The notes below the pieces were generated by a model. That model did no database searches, was not told the origin of the DNA, and worked only from the letters and a program-made list of their open reading frames with translations. Positions 21,570 to 33,206 of a DNA stretch of 53,408 nucleotides are shown piece after piece. The first letter of the stretch is position 1. Each line of letters starts with the position of its first letter. Both the position numbers and the translations under genes were made by a program. Source of the stretch: Saccoglossus kowalevskii (lineage: Eukaryota > Hemichordata > Enteropneusta > Harrimaniidae); NCBI RefSeq assembly GCF_000003605.2, contig NW_003138322.1, positions 26,550 to 79,957 on the forward strand, read 5' to 3'.

Positions 21570-24280
21570 AGGGAAAATCAATGTAAATTTGATTCAATAT
21601 TTGTTTACTTAGTACAATATTTGAGCATATATATAATGTTGTGTGTAATGAATATGTCTATACAAATTCGGAAACTGTATTATATCTCAGTACACATTAT
21701 AATCTTTGGAAACTGCATTATTTTATGGCCGATTTATGATATCTGGTGACAACCTGAGTTCACATTTACAATGCGAATCAGTACAGTAACTTTGATGTCT
21801 GATCAGTGTTTTGGTTTTTGATAGACTCCACAAAGATGAACTGGTAAAGCAATTACATTTTCTAAGCTGGCGCACCAACACCAGCTGATCCAAGATAGTC
21901 ACACAAAAACAATTATTTATATTTGGTAAAAATGTTAAAAGCATAGAAAGCTGGTCCAAAGGTTTCTCGGCTTAACATAAACAGCGTTAATCTTTATGGC
22001 ACAGGCAATGACACATATAGTATAATACAATATGTTAGTTGTGTCCATGTTTAGGCCACCAATACATATATTAGTCAAGACAAATTCTCATGTTATACGT
22101 TGTAGTGCCGGGTTGACTGACACTTTCTTAACGTGATTGGGGATTTGATAAAGTAGTGTTAATTTGAAAATAAATATTATCAACTATTGCATATTTCACA
22201 TGTATTGTTGTTCTGTTCAACCCCTCACACCACACACAATATATTAAAATATAAACAAACGCTGCGGCCATCACCTGAACTTACCACCTGAAATACTAGT
22301 TTTACAAACAATTGTATGTTACTTTCAGAGTCGATGTACACAATAATTAGTTGACTTCAGTTTTTAGACGGGTGGCAGGATTAATACTTACTTCTTAGAC
22401 GGCCTCCTAAATTTCGTTGGATAAAAGTTAGTTTCCTAGAGCGAGGTGAAAGCTTGAATATTTTTTCATCAGATCGTTTTTTTTTGTAAGCGATAGATCT
22501 CACAAGACTTGATACTGTAATTACACTATCACACCATAAAATATGACAGCTGTTTGCTGTGTTGAAATCGTTTGTAACACAGAAAGCTGGTCTCACAGCT
22601 TAGCATAACATCAACAGGCGTAATTTACATGTATCGCGGTGTTCAACCATTCAACATGAATCTGCACTATCTTTATATTATAAAGTTTTAGGTGAATGCT
22701 CGTGTCGAATTAATGTTATACTCGTATATACTATTTTACAGCAGGGGTGTTGGCAGGGCGGCGGTCTTAGATTGTCTGTCCGTACACTTGTATATGATAG
22801 CGTGGCTTAGAGTTCATATACATTGTCATAAATCCAAAATGAAATGTTCATACTGAGTTTCAATGAAATCGGTTAAAACCAAAATGTTGTTATGAACAAA
22901 GATTTTACACGAGGTGAGAATACCTCGATACTGGCTTGTAGCTATGACAACGGTTGGATCGTACTGATGTTGATGGCAAGCAAATCATTATTATTATTTA
23001 GGTTTAAATCATTTGTTGGGGAATTGTTTTTATTGGTCCCACTTATGACTTGAACAAGTATGTACATTCAATAATTAAGTGCCCCACGCACGCACTGTTA
23101 TTTCGTGCAATATTGTGACAAATATCCGAACATACATGTATATCTAAAAAGAGTAGTGCATTTGCTCTACATCGAAGCTCTAATTTGTAGCAAAAAACAC
23201 ATGATGTAACGTGTATATTTATAATTTGTATTCATCCGCTCTTGTAATCTAACATACACTTGAATTAAATCAAAATAATTACATTAATCGCACGCCATTT
23301 ATTAAATATCTGCAGTCTGAGCTTGTATACACCTTAAATAATAAACCATGTACGCCAGATATATGTGTCTCCTACACTGCAGTGAGCTCTCTAGAGGGGC
23401 GGACACGCTGGACCAAAGAATCTGTCTGCTCGTTAGTGGGTGCATTTCCCGCTTAACATCAAGCATTCAAATGTATGACATGAACGTATCCCAAACACTC
23501 AAATGAGACATGCTTGTAATAAACAGTTTTAATTTTGTTTCAATACTTGAATTTAGTAAACAATTCACTGTAAATCAAAGACCATCGCAATTTGTTGCAA
23601 TCACGTTGAACCACGTATTTTGTAAGAAGTGGTGGAATTGTGCTGGTGGCTTTCAAAATTTAGCATAATTGCCGAGCGAAGATTCTATTATGTGGTCATA
23701 GATTGTTTTGTTCACGTTTTAAGTCCGTGGGTACTACAATACTAGCTTTTATGGAGATAACTGTCAGCAAATAATTAAAATATTAAAAAAAATACACACA
23801 CATCACATGACATCACATCACTATGATTATCTTTAACGACAGTGCATGATATTTGTCATGTTGTACAAAATAGCTGGGGATAACAAATACAAATATGCGT
23901 TGTGAAATGATGAACACTTGCAAAACGTCATTTGGAAGACTTGTATTACTCAGGTCTGTAATATAAGACTTTAATTAAAACGGCATGCTGTTTGCCAGCC
24001 TGTCATGTGGCAGCATCCGTCATATAATTAGGCTAATGAGATTATAATGAGATTATAATTGTAATAATACCGCGACCTGATGTCACTTTTTTTAAAAATC
24101 ACTGTGTTAAATAACTAAACTTACTTGTAGATCAAGCTCAAAAATATTTAGTTTCAAGTTCATATGAATATGCCATTTGAATATAATCACTAAATTTAGC
24201 ATATTCGAATTCAACGTTCATCATTTATTATATAGGTTTAATACTTTGTACAATTTAATTTAAGTTGATAAAGAAATTTA
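21570..24280. other. Intergenic, no recognised gene
   Basis: AT-rich, presumably holding the promoter and any 5' UTR exon of the WSCD-type gene, which I cannot place. The frames 21723-21959 and 22381-22596 (both -) carry no motif. Near 22856 TGAGTTTCAATGAAATCGGTT resembles the unit of the 6.5-7.7 kb tandem array. Confidence 0.4.
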
Positions 24281-24396
24281 ATATATTACTGCCCGAAAAT
24301 GGGCGTCTGTGCAGATGATCGTTTACCCGACGTTAGGAGCGCAAATTTACTTCTTTTGCGAGGGGAATAACGCCCATATTCGGGCTGTAATATTTT
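24281..24396. repeat. Palindromic MITE-like element, about 116 bp
   Basis: ATATTACTGCCCGAAAATGGGCGT (from 24283, in two steps GCCCGAAAATGGGCGT and the AT-rich tail) pairs with AACGCCCATATTCGGGC then TGTAATATT ending near 24393. Arms are about 25 bp with few mismatches around a roughly 63-base centre that itself has GCGCAAATTTAC and TTTTGCG. Non-coding. Reading it as a MITE or a structured transcript is inference. Confidence 0.7.
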
Positions 24397-24598
24397 TATT
24401 ACATGCCTTTAATAACATAAAGAATACAGGGTTTATATCGTAATGTTTACTGTTCTATTCTTACTGTTAAAAAGGTACATTTTTCATAAGCAGTAACACA
24501 GTGTTGCATGCAGTCGTGTTAATTGATAAGTTTGGCACTGCGGATGAATATGTTTACGCACCCTGTTAACCGGCTCCCTTGACAACCTGCAGACGATA

Positions 24599-24883
24599 AT
24601 GCCTGTAGCAGACGAAATTGATATTATGCAGTGGTTGCGGTCGGCACCAGCACCAGAAAATGAAGTACCAGACGAAGAAGACGGTTTTATAAAAGCACCG
24701 CAGAAGCAAAGTACCGTTAAAACCACCGAACATGATGTCCGCTGTACCGAGTGGCTAACTCAGAATACCGGAGAATTGCGGCGCCTCGTTGCTATTGACG
24801 ACGGTCCGTACATGGCTCACGGGTCCGAAAAATTCCATATTCTAAAGCATGTGTTTGATTGGCGAGCGGATGAAGACATGTAA
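24599..24883 (+). CDS. Orphan 94-aa open frame, unknown function
   Basis: This open frame starts at ATG 24599 and encodes 94 residues with a non-AT-driven composition: acidic N-terminal half (DEIDIMQWL, PDEEDGF), charged and hydrophilic throughout, no membrane segment. The sequence is GC-richer than the flanks. A strong AATAAA signal at 24895-24900 lies only about 12 bases after the stop, and an acceptor-like CTGCAG ends 6 bases before the ATG. It could be the last exon of a small gene, a single-exon gene, or a captured transposon fragment. I recognise no family. Coding status is uncertain. Confidence 0.35.
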   Translation: MPVADEIDIMQWLRSAPAPENEVPDEEDGFIKAPQKQSTVKTTEHDVRCTEWLTQNTGELRRLVAIDDGPYMAHGSEKFHILKHVFDWRADEDM

Positions 24884-24900
24884 TAACACACATAAATAAA

Positions 24901-27655
24901 CACATAAATTAGCCAGTACTTTCCGTTATATTGTATGACTGTCGATTTCGATTGTCGACTGTGGACTTATTATACTTTGGTATTTCCATGGTATTTAGCA
25001 TGGTATTACGAGGATAATACACCTTCAATTGTGTTACGTATACAATGCGCTCAATTTGACCAATAGCAATTTTGGTGATACTATAATTATTATTATAATT
25101 AGTATTATTATGCAAACACGACTATATGGTCTGTATTAATAACTGAAGTGGAGATTACAAGGTACAGTTTCCAATGACATTACTACTTATCACATATGTG
25201 ACAACAAAATGTATCAAGCACATTTTCATACAGAACGTCAACGCAGTATGTAAAACACATCTGTAAACACCAATTTACAATTTGTGCTAGTGGCCAACAA
25301 GTATTTCGTTCTGAAAACAGGCTCATATTTCCCAACCTTTGTACATACATCGAATTATAAAACATGCTTAGTCTTAATCTAGCCATCTGACTGACTAAAG
25401 CAAGGTGTTATATCTATCACAGAACTGAATATTATGGTTAAATTTTGTATATGAATGGATTGCATAGTAAATGTTAAATAAGATCAACTGGCGCAAATAG
25501 TATTGTAATTAGTAATACCTGAAACAAAAAATTGCAATTACAAATACTAAATCATGTACTTTTACTTTCGTTTATGAGTGGGAACAGTCATGCTTGCCAG
25601 TTTGGCAAAAAATAGGTGAAATATTCAAGAAATATCTTTTCTTGTGCCTTGTTCATTACACGTTTAATAATTATCTAATCAGAATACATATTTTGATTCC
25701 AATTGCACAATCCTAAATTTCAATTCATTTCAGAAAATCGTTTCATAATATATATCACAAAGTATTAGGGTTGAATTGGCATGTGAAAACAAATATTATA
25801 AACAAATATCAGATACGTTGTAATTTATGTATGGTCGTTTGTCTGCAATTACATAAATTCTGTTCTTTCATCTGTAATTAAATATTATGTAAACACATAA
25901 TATTCAGACGACAAATACGTGCTATAAATTATACACTCAAGTGTGTTATCTGCTTATTTATTAAGGGAAGCATACATTATCAAACTTGGTTAAAGTGTAG
26001 CAAATATGGTCATTTAATACCATATCACTTGTCCAATACCATCATTGTGTCACTGATTTTATGTATATTATTAATATTATTAGTGAGATATTGCATAATA
26101 ATAAGGCTACATGACTGTATATGATGATCTGTTATATTTGTCATATTTATTGACCAATGTAGCTTTTGTTCCATATCCTTATTATCATCATTGATTCTGA
26201 TATTGCAGATATGCAAATTAATGAGATACATGTCCCTACAATCCCTAAAAATGTAATTAGCAAAGGTAACGGTAATTAGCAAATTTAATTTGTTTCACAA
26301 AAACGATGTTGCCAGCCATACCAGGTGATTTGGGAAGATGAATTTCACAGAGTATATTTTTCTAGCAAAGTAGAACTACAAGCAATAATGTCACGTAGAT
26401 TAAACAAGAGGTTATGAACTAGTTGATAACACAACAACATTGTATTACGAATGAAGTGGTAAGATACTGTCTTGCGTGTAGTTTACTCTTTATCTGACGC
26501 GTAATGTTATTGACAAGTAAAATTACATGTACATACTGGTAATTATTATATGATTATTATAAAGACATACATATTGCCTTCTGTCATTTATTGGATTGAA
26601 TTAGCTGCCATTATTCAACGCAATTTGATCCACAATTGTACATATTTGCATATATAATCTATGTCAGATTGTACTGAACATTTAGGTATTTTATGTTTGC
26701 TCTGTTCAATACCTGGCGTACTGATGGGAACCCAGGCCCCCCAGGCTCATTTTAAAAATGGCGGACGTAGTCATGAGACTAGTCATATTGATCTACATGT
26801 GCTGGTTGATTCGTTTTTTATTTCGGATAACTGGTGATTAATCTTGATCCAACATTGATTCAACATGCCATTAACTCTTATCCCTGATATTCTGGTCTTG
26901 TTTTGTTTAAAGTAGTTTAATGACTTCGTGTAATTTTTCAAAATTTGAATCAGCTTTACTGTGTTTTACTTTTCATTATTATTGTCAGCTCAAGCATATG
27001 GCGTTAACGGAATTGGTTAACCGATGCAATACGGTTCAGGGTTATAAATATTTTTCGAAGTTTATGGGACGGAAGATAACAATTAACACAGCAATTAGCA
27101 ATCAACAACGCATTACGTATGACAGATGTGTTGTTAGTTGTTTAAATTCATGGAAATTTATATTAAAAATGATTACAAATGTGTATCAAAATGTTAAAAT
27201 ACTCCTACTTTCAGTACAATGAAAATATTGTTTGGAAAATTCATCTCAAATATGCAAATATATATTATTACAATGTCCAGGTATTATAATGTTTTACCCT
27301 AAAAAGAAGAATTGTGTCAAATATGAATGCAACTGAAAGTGAAGAGTAATCAAATGACGATTGTACATCGACAGTACAATAGTCTATCGATACCATATAT
27401 ATATGACAGCCAAACCTCGCAAAAATATTTACCAGAATTACCATTTCAGGCAAGTATCATATTAGAAGTTTCAACAGACAGTCAATCGTATCAAATTATA
27501 TCAGCTCGTAATGCTGACTGTTTCAAATCACGTACAACTCGCCATGAGCGATAGATCATCTTGCTTAACAATGGTAAAACCAGTCTTCATATGAATATTA
27601 GGCTTCATATCAAGTCTTTCACACTTTCAATTTTTTGTAAATCCTGGAAAAGTGT
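24901..27655. other. Intergenic, no recognised gene
   Basis: AT-rich. Frames such as 26025-26282 (-) and 26920-27222 (+, 100 codons) show no motif or splice context. 26740-26780 is a short GC-richer patch. Nothing further is supported. Confidence 0.4.
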
Positions 27656-27659
27656 GTAT

Positions 27660-28060
27660 ATTATGAGGGGGGAATTCTTCTCTTCTGGGGTTCTCCACAC
27701 GTGTCAGGGGGGGGGGGGAACTCGTCTGGCCTCTATATCGCGTCCCCTTGAGGTACGGTATCGGGAACGTCACTTAAACTTTTTACAGTCAAATAGACGC
27801 ACACAACAAAATACGTTTCAACTCTCGTCTTTAGTCGGTCAGTAGAGTACTCTATAAGACACAGCGCCTTGGGGAAAAGTCCCCGAGACTATCGCAACGC
27901 TGGCCCAAGACTCTTCTAGACTGCGTCTTAAGACTCACTCTAGACTAGACTGCGTCTCAAAATTGCGTCTCTCCTCGTGTACTCGCCAAGACCAACTAAA
28001 AACAACTTTATTCACTTTCAAAACCTCAACCAATTACAAAGCAGTAAAAAGACTCTAGGG
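27660..28060. other. GC-richer patch with G12 run and repeated TAGACTGCGTCT motif
   Basis: A 12-G run at 27707-27718 is followed by GC-richer sequence with direct repeats of (C)TAGACTGCGTCT (about 27915-27960) and a third partial copy ATTGCGTCT. On the minus strand GAATAAAGTTG near 28008 would be a poly(A) signal. The texture suggests an LTR or other transposon terminal region, but no coding part was found. Confidence 0.3.
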
Positions 28061-30150
28061 CGTAACCTTCAATCATACAGCCAATCACACTAAGTACTGA
28101 ACACGTCATATCGTTTGATTAATTGTTCACTATATTAGTAACTGTGAATATCAACTGTCAGAAATAGTAGTCCGAATAGCGACGGTATATCGTAATTAGT
28201 TCCAAATCACTGAGTCTGGGACCTCGCATGAGCCTAAACGATGACAGACATAACACGGCCATTCGCTAGTAATCAGCTAAATAAGTCGATCAACAGATAA
28301 ATTCATCACAAAATAAATTCATCACAATATAATACTGTGGTACATTAATAATGCAATAAATATATAAAGATCACAGAGAGAAGTAATACATATTGTAATT
28401 TTTCATATTCGAGCATTTCAAATGAATTGGACGAAGCAATTACAATGTAACACCAGATCGCTGTAACTAACTAATCATTAAAATGCAATGTTCAGATAGA
28501 CGAAGTAAGTTCAGCAAACCCAATTAAACTGCCAATCAGAGCAATCTTGGCTGCACTGGTTCAGTAAACCTTGAGAAAAATACATCTAACTTAACTTGTA
28601 TGTGTGTGTGGTACCGGCAAGTGACATTGCTTTCAAAATAATCAAGTCACAAACTAGTCGTAATTGGAATAAGTGGTGCATTGTACAATACTTCTGTGTT
28701 GGGCTGTCGAATTGAAATCATGTACCATCTCGTGCGTTTTTTAAGTAAACTCCAAAAATTTGAGATTCATCATGTATCAATCACTCAACTAAACACTACG
28801 GTATGGCAAATGAATTCATTGGGAAATACACTTCCAAGTATTTACTGCTGAAAGTTTATGTACGATAGCTGGTAGCCTATATTAATATGAGTTGTATACA
28901 AAGAATACTAATTTCCAAACTCTATGAATGCGAAATTTGACCTTTAGCTATTAAGCATAGCAGACTTTCTTAATACATGTTCAATGGCTATACTTCAAAA
29001 TAATAAACAATATGTAATTTAATATATATATGATGATATATTATACTCATTATTGTAAGTAACATATGATGCACTGGAATATTGTATAGAGCCTAATAAC
29101 GGTAATTCAAATTATCACGCGATATCTTTTGACCCAGTGCTATTATGAGACCCCAGTGTCAACAAATGACAAGACACACTGAGAGAAACTCTGAATCCAG
29201 ACGTGACATAATCTTGGCACTTTGCGGAAAGATGCGAGATCATTGAAGATATTGACAACAAAACTGATTCTCGACGTTCGCACAATTTTACTCGCTTTTG
29301 CCAAACAACTAACGCTAAAAGTTGTCATATACTTTAAAACAGTCTATAACACTCTAGGGTGATTCCACAAATATGCATATTTTCCTTTCGCGAGTGCACA
29401 TTACAGATTAAAATATATTCAGAATGGGAAAAGTTGTTTAACATTCGCTAGTTGTAGAAATAATTTGAGTCAATGATTCGGCAAAGCAAATAGTTTCATG
29501 TTCGAATATGAATTCTAAATCGAATGTTTGCTTATTCCAACGCAACAATAATTACAAGTCCTGAAGTAGGAGTATGAGGAAAATCAGGATGACCTTGAGG
29601 CGTACCTGATCTCTGAGCATGGGGAATCGGGGCCACACTATTTTTGTTTTTGTTTTTTTGTTTGTTTTTTTCAGTCATATCATTGAAATACATTGAAATT
29701 CTGACGTGCATGTTCTCACAGCGCATCACCCTACATTTGTTATTGCAATCTACAACACAAACGCCTTATTCACCACGTCTATAATTATCACATTAAGTTT
29801 CGTAGTGAGCGTAAGATGATAGGTGGACATGAATTAATCATTTATAAAGTGTAGAATGATAATTAAAATAGATATTCCAAAAAGATACTTTACTGAATAG
29901 TAACAATTTCAGTGAATACACAATTTTAGCGTAATACCTATTTTACTACAACTGTAGAGGCGGGAAAACGTCTATAAGGTCGCATTAATGTATAATGTAT
30001 AACTGAACTCGTTTCTGTAAGTCATTTTGATAGTAGTACATATGCATGTAATAACAATGTATTTAATTAAATATGTAATAACCCAGTATATACTAGTAAC
30101 TAGTAAACAATACGTCACAGTGTTAATCGTAATACAAACACGACAATTAT
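28061..30150. other. Intergenic, downstream of the O-fucosyltransferase-like gene
   Basis: AT-rich with short unrecognised frames (29143-29328 - and 29532-29729 -). These were examined as possible 3' exons of the upstream gene and rejected in favour of exons at 30480-30535 and 30157-30216. Confidence 0.4.
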
Positions 30151-30156
30151 GCTGAA

Positions 30157-32584
30157 CTACTTCTTTCGTTTGAGGTATACACCTGGAGCCACCCAACTCA
30201 CAAATTTCATTAGTCGCTGAGATTCTTTTCCATAAACATTACGCTGATTAATAACATTATGTGATAGTGATGATGATGCAGAAAAAAATACAGCAGATTC
30301 TATAGGAGGGAAACATAAATTACTGTGTTAGCAACAAGTTGCTAGGTGGCAATAATAATATTATCATACAAACTAAGATTCGAGAATCATATTCCGTATA
30401 TTTCGTAAAGACAACTGTTGATAATAACATACTACGCCATGTTTTACAGAAAATATATATCTTTCTAGGAATGTTGTACCTTTGTCAAAACCAATTTAGG
30501 CAAGCTTGAAACATGTGCAGGTGACATAAAAACTTCTCAGAGCATATTAGAAGTAAGACTATGTATATATATATGTTATTATATAATCATGTAATACCAA
30601 CATCAATGTTCAGAAAATAGGTAACTCACGTAGACATATTTCTTGTTCAAGTAGCGCTGTGAAATAGTTATCTGACTTAATTGTTTCTGAAATTGCGACG
30701 CCAAACGACTCATCGAGTATATCAGATCTTGTGACAGGACGGGAAATGTTTTCCTTGCTCAGCAATTCAACTAACGCCTGTGAAATACACAAAATATGGA
30801 ACGACTTTCCAATATACCCCACCTTCTGTTCTAACCAAACCTCTGCCCGTCATTCCTACTCAAATTAGTTGTATATGCCCCTCTTGGGGGTAATTATCTA
30901 GAGGCATATATACAACTGAATTGGAGGGCTGGAGGGTTAGGGTTGGAGTAAGGTTGTAAGTAAAGGTTGCCAGTACATTCGAATATCTTTCTTAAAATAT
31001 TGCAGCTTAGGTTGGCTACTGCTTGAGTGGTTTAAATTTCAAGATGGCGGCGAAATCAGAAACTAGCATTAATTTTATGATATGAATATTACGTTATATA
31101 AAGTGTGAAACTCTTACCATTGAATAGGGTGGAAATGCCACATATATGCAGGAATAATTTCTTTCTTCCATGAACGTTTTAATATCCTTTAATAAAACTT
31201 CAGCTGTGAGTCGTATGTTTCTGTTATTTGTCTGATTGTTTTGGCGACTGAAATTGACAAATTGAAAAGGACAATGCAACTGCTAGTATAATGGGCATAC
31301 ATGCGTATTAAGGTAATAACATGCACAAGTTTACAACAGCTCTCACATTATATTTAGCATATACATCAGGAACATTGGACTTTGACGTGATAGTGAGTAA
31401 TATTTCCTATACACAGTTACATGTGTATTACAAACATGAACAATACAAATTGATAATAACTTACGTCTCGCCCGTCTTATTCCGCCAGTGCAATGCGATG
31501 TAAGGATTGCCACTACATATTTGTTCTGATATTTCTTTTCCCAAACGTCGTATCTCTTTAGTTCGTAATAAATGTGAATCAACAATTGTCGTTAATCTCT
31601 CTGGTACATCAACTTTAGTTATTCTGTCTGGTTCAAACAGTGCTAAACACTTAACGTCCTTGGCAGCTACGTAGTTTAAAATTGCTTCTTCCCTTGTTTT
31701 TGGAATTATATTAGCACCTGGCAGTTTGATTCCATATCGCGTGGTAAATCTGCTCGTTCGAGTTTCATAGTCTTTAGTGATGTCATCTAAAGACATTCGA
31801 TTCAAAGGAGGTATCATTAATATTGCCGTGGCTGTTCCATTGCAGTCTTCTTTAAACTTTTCAATTGTGACGAGGTCAACAACCTCTCTAATTCTTTGAA
31901 CATCGAATGTTTCATTAACATATCTAAAACCTCTATAATTCCGACCAGAGTTGCGATGATTAGAAAACCACATTTCAACCAGTGTACGATTTTCTTGTAT
32001 AGCGAATTTCATGCCACCTCGGAATGCTTGGTATTGGCAATTTGGTCCATTCGGGTCTTGGTGAACTGGTAGTACGTAACGTTTATGTGGTTTATTTGTG
32101 ACAGTCAGAGTGGCCTTATCAAATACAAATGACTTTTATGATTAGTAAATTATTCGCAATGATATTAAACATTATCAACATGAAACGTGTAAATTTAATC
32201 AGAACATAGCAGTCCATATTGTCATTCATCTGAATATAGATACTATAATATGGACATAGATTTCTCTCATTGTAATATTCAAGATTACATGACTCTAAGA
32301 ATGCATGTCAACTTTCCCATTATGTTGAAAGAATCACTTACTTTGGTATTAGAAGTTGGAAATACCTGACTCACGATGTCATGTTTGTGTTGCTTTGTGT
32401 CATTCTTCACAATTATTCCAGCTTGTCGCTTAAATGGTAACGCAACCAATTTCTTGCCTTGGATATTGTTAAACATATACGGAGACGACAGAGGGTTGAT
32501 GTTGTTATACTTCCACAAGAGATACACAGAAAACATGACACACAATGCAAATAATTGGTAAACACTGTGTCGCAGTACATCCAT
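30157..32584 (-). CDS. O-fucosyltransferase-like type II membrane protein, six exons
   Basis: Exons on the minus strand are 32342-32584, 31465-32114, 31118-31247, 30630-30777, 30480-30535 and 30157-30216. All have GT-AG ends, and the intron phases 0, 2, 0, 1, 0 fit, giving 428 aa. Residues 9-24 after MDVLRHSVYQ form a signal anchor. Exon 2 has PNGPNCQYQAFRGGMKFAI followed by NRTLVEMWF, a layout like the N-terminal sugar-nucleotide domain of O-fucosyltransferases, and ends with YIALHWRNKTGE, matching their H-x-R motif. Exons 3-4 continue CIYVAFPPYS and SDNYFTALLEQEICL, the usual end of the GDP-fucose fold. The short last exons give FMSPAHVSSLPKLV and a basic tail. Expected to act in ER or Golgi; donor and acceptor are unproven. 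An acceptor lies 9 nt before the ATG. The last two exons are less certain than the first four. Confidence 0.72.
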
Positions 32585-32609
32585 TGTATAAGACTGAAAC
32601 TAAAAGACA

Positions 32610-33200
32610 AGTAATTGTCAGGTTTGGCCATACAAAACTTGTGTTGCAATTCGCAGCAAATAATAATGTAATTGTTGTTTCTTCTGTGTACCACAGAAAA
32701 TTATAAGAAGACCAAATTTAACACATACATTGAATTGGTGGATAATTGTCTGGATTTCTGACCTCCCAATAAACAATACGGTTGAAAAAAACGAAACTGT
32801 ATCATGTAAATATACACTGACGAGCTGTGTTCACGTGATATTAATCAGAGTGATGCAGTATGTTTTGTATAATTACAGACGAACGAGCATGTGTAACAAA
32901 CATATTGTTTGATATATGTTGCAGGATTTAAATTCACGTCTTGCATTGTAGAGCTTGGCGAGTCAAACTATACCTGGTACTTTGGAATATATGTGGTGAA
33001 CTACTTTTTACACATTATGCTGTGTTCAGTTAGTTCCAGGGATGTTACTATCAATAAATTATGTCCTTGGCCATTCAATGGGTTGCTTTCCGTTAAACAA
33101 ACTATAGTTTCCCAGTTTCTATATCAGAGGTTGAAACGCGACCATTATATCATACACTTACAGGGTTGCACAGGGTACTAGTCGATCATCAAGAGCGCGC
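32610..33200. other. Upstream region of the O-fucosyltransferase-like gene
   Basis: AT-rich, presumably holding the promoter and a 5' UTR exon. No specific element could be placed. The open frame 32909-33181 (+) shows no motif. Confidence 0.35.
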
Positions 33201-33206
33201 TTTTTG

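Noticed and set aside
21723-22596. Two similar-looking segments upstream of the WSCD-type gene (GCTGGTC...GCTTA...CATAA) as duplicated 5' exons
   Set aside because: Similarity is limited to a few short blocks and no consistent splice sites or open frame link them to the gene.
29143-29328. Minus-strand open frame as 3' exon of the O-fucosyltransferase-like gene
   Set aside because: No acceptor in the required phase gave a family-like C terminus, whereas exons at 30480-30535 and 30157-30216 fit phase and end in a stop.
29972-30196. Minus-strand 74-codon frame
   Set aside because: It overlaps the last exon of the O-fucosyltransferase-like gene in another frame and has no motif.
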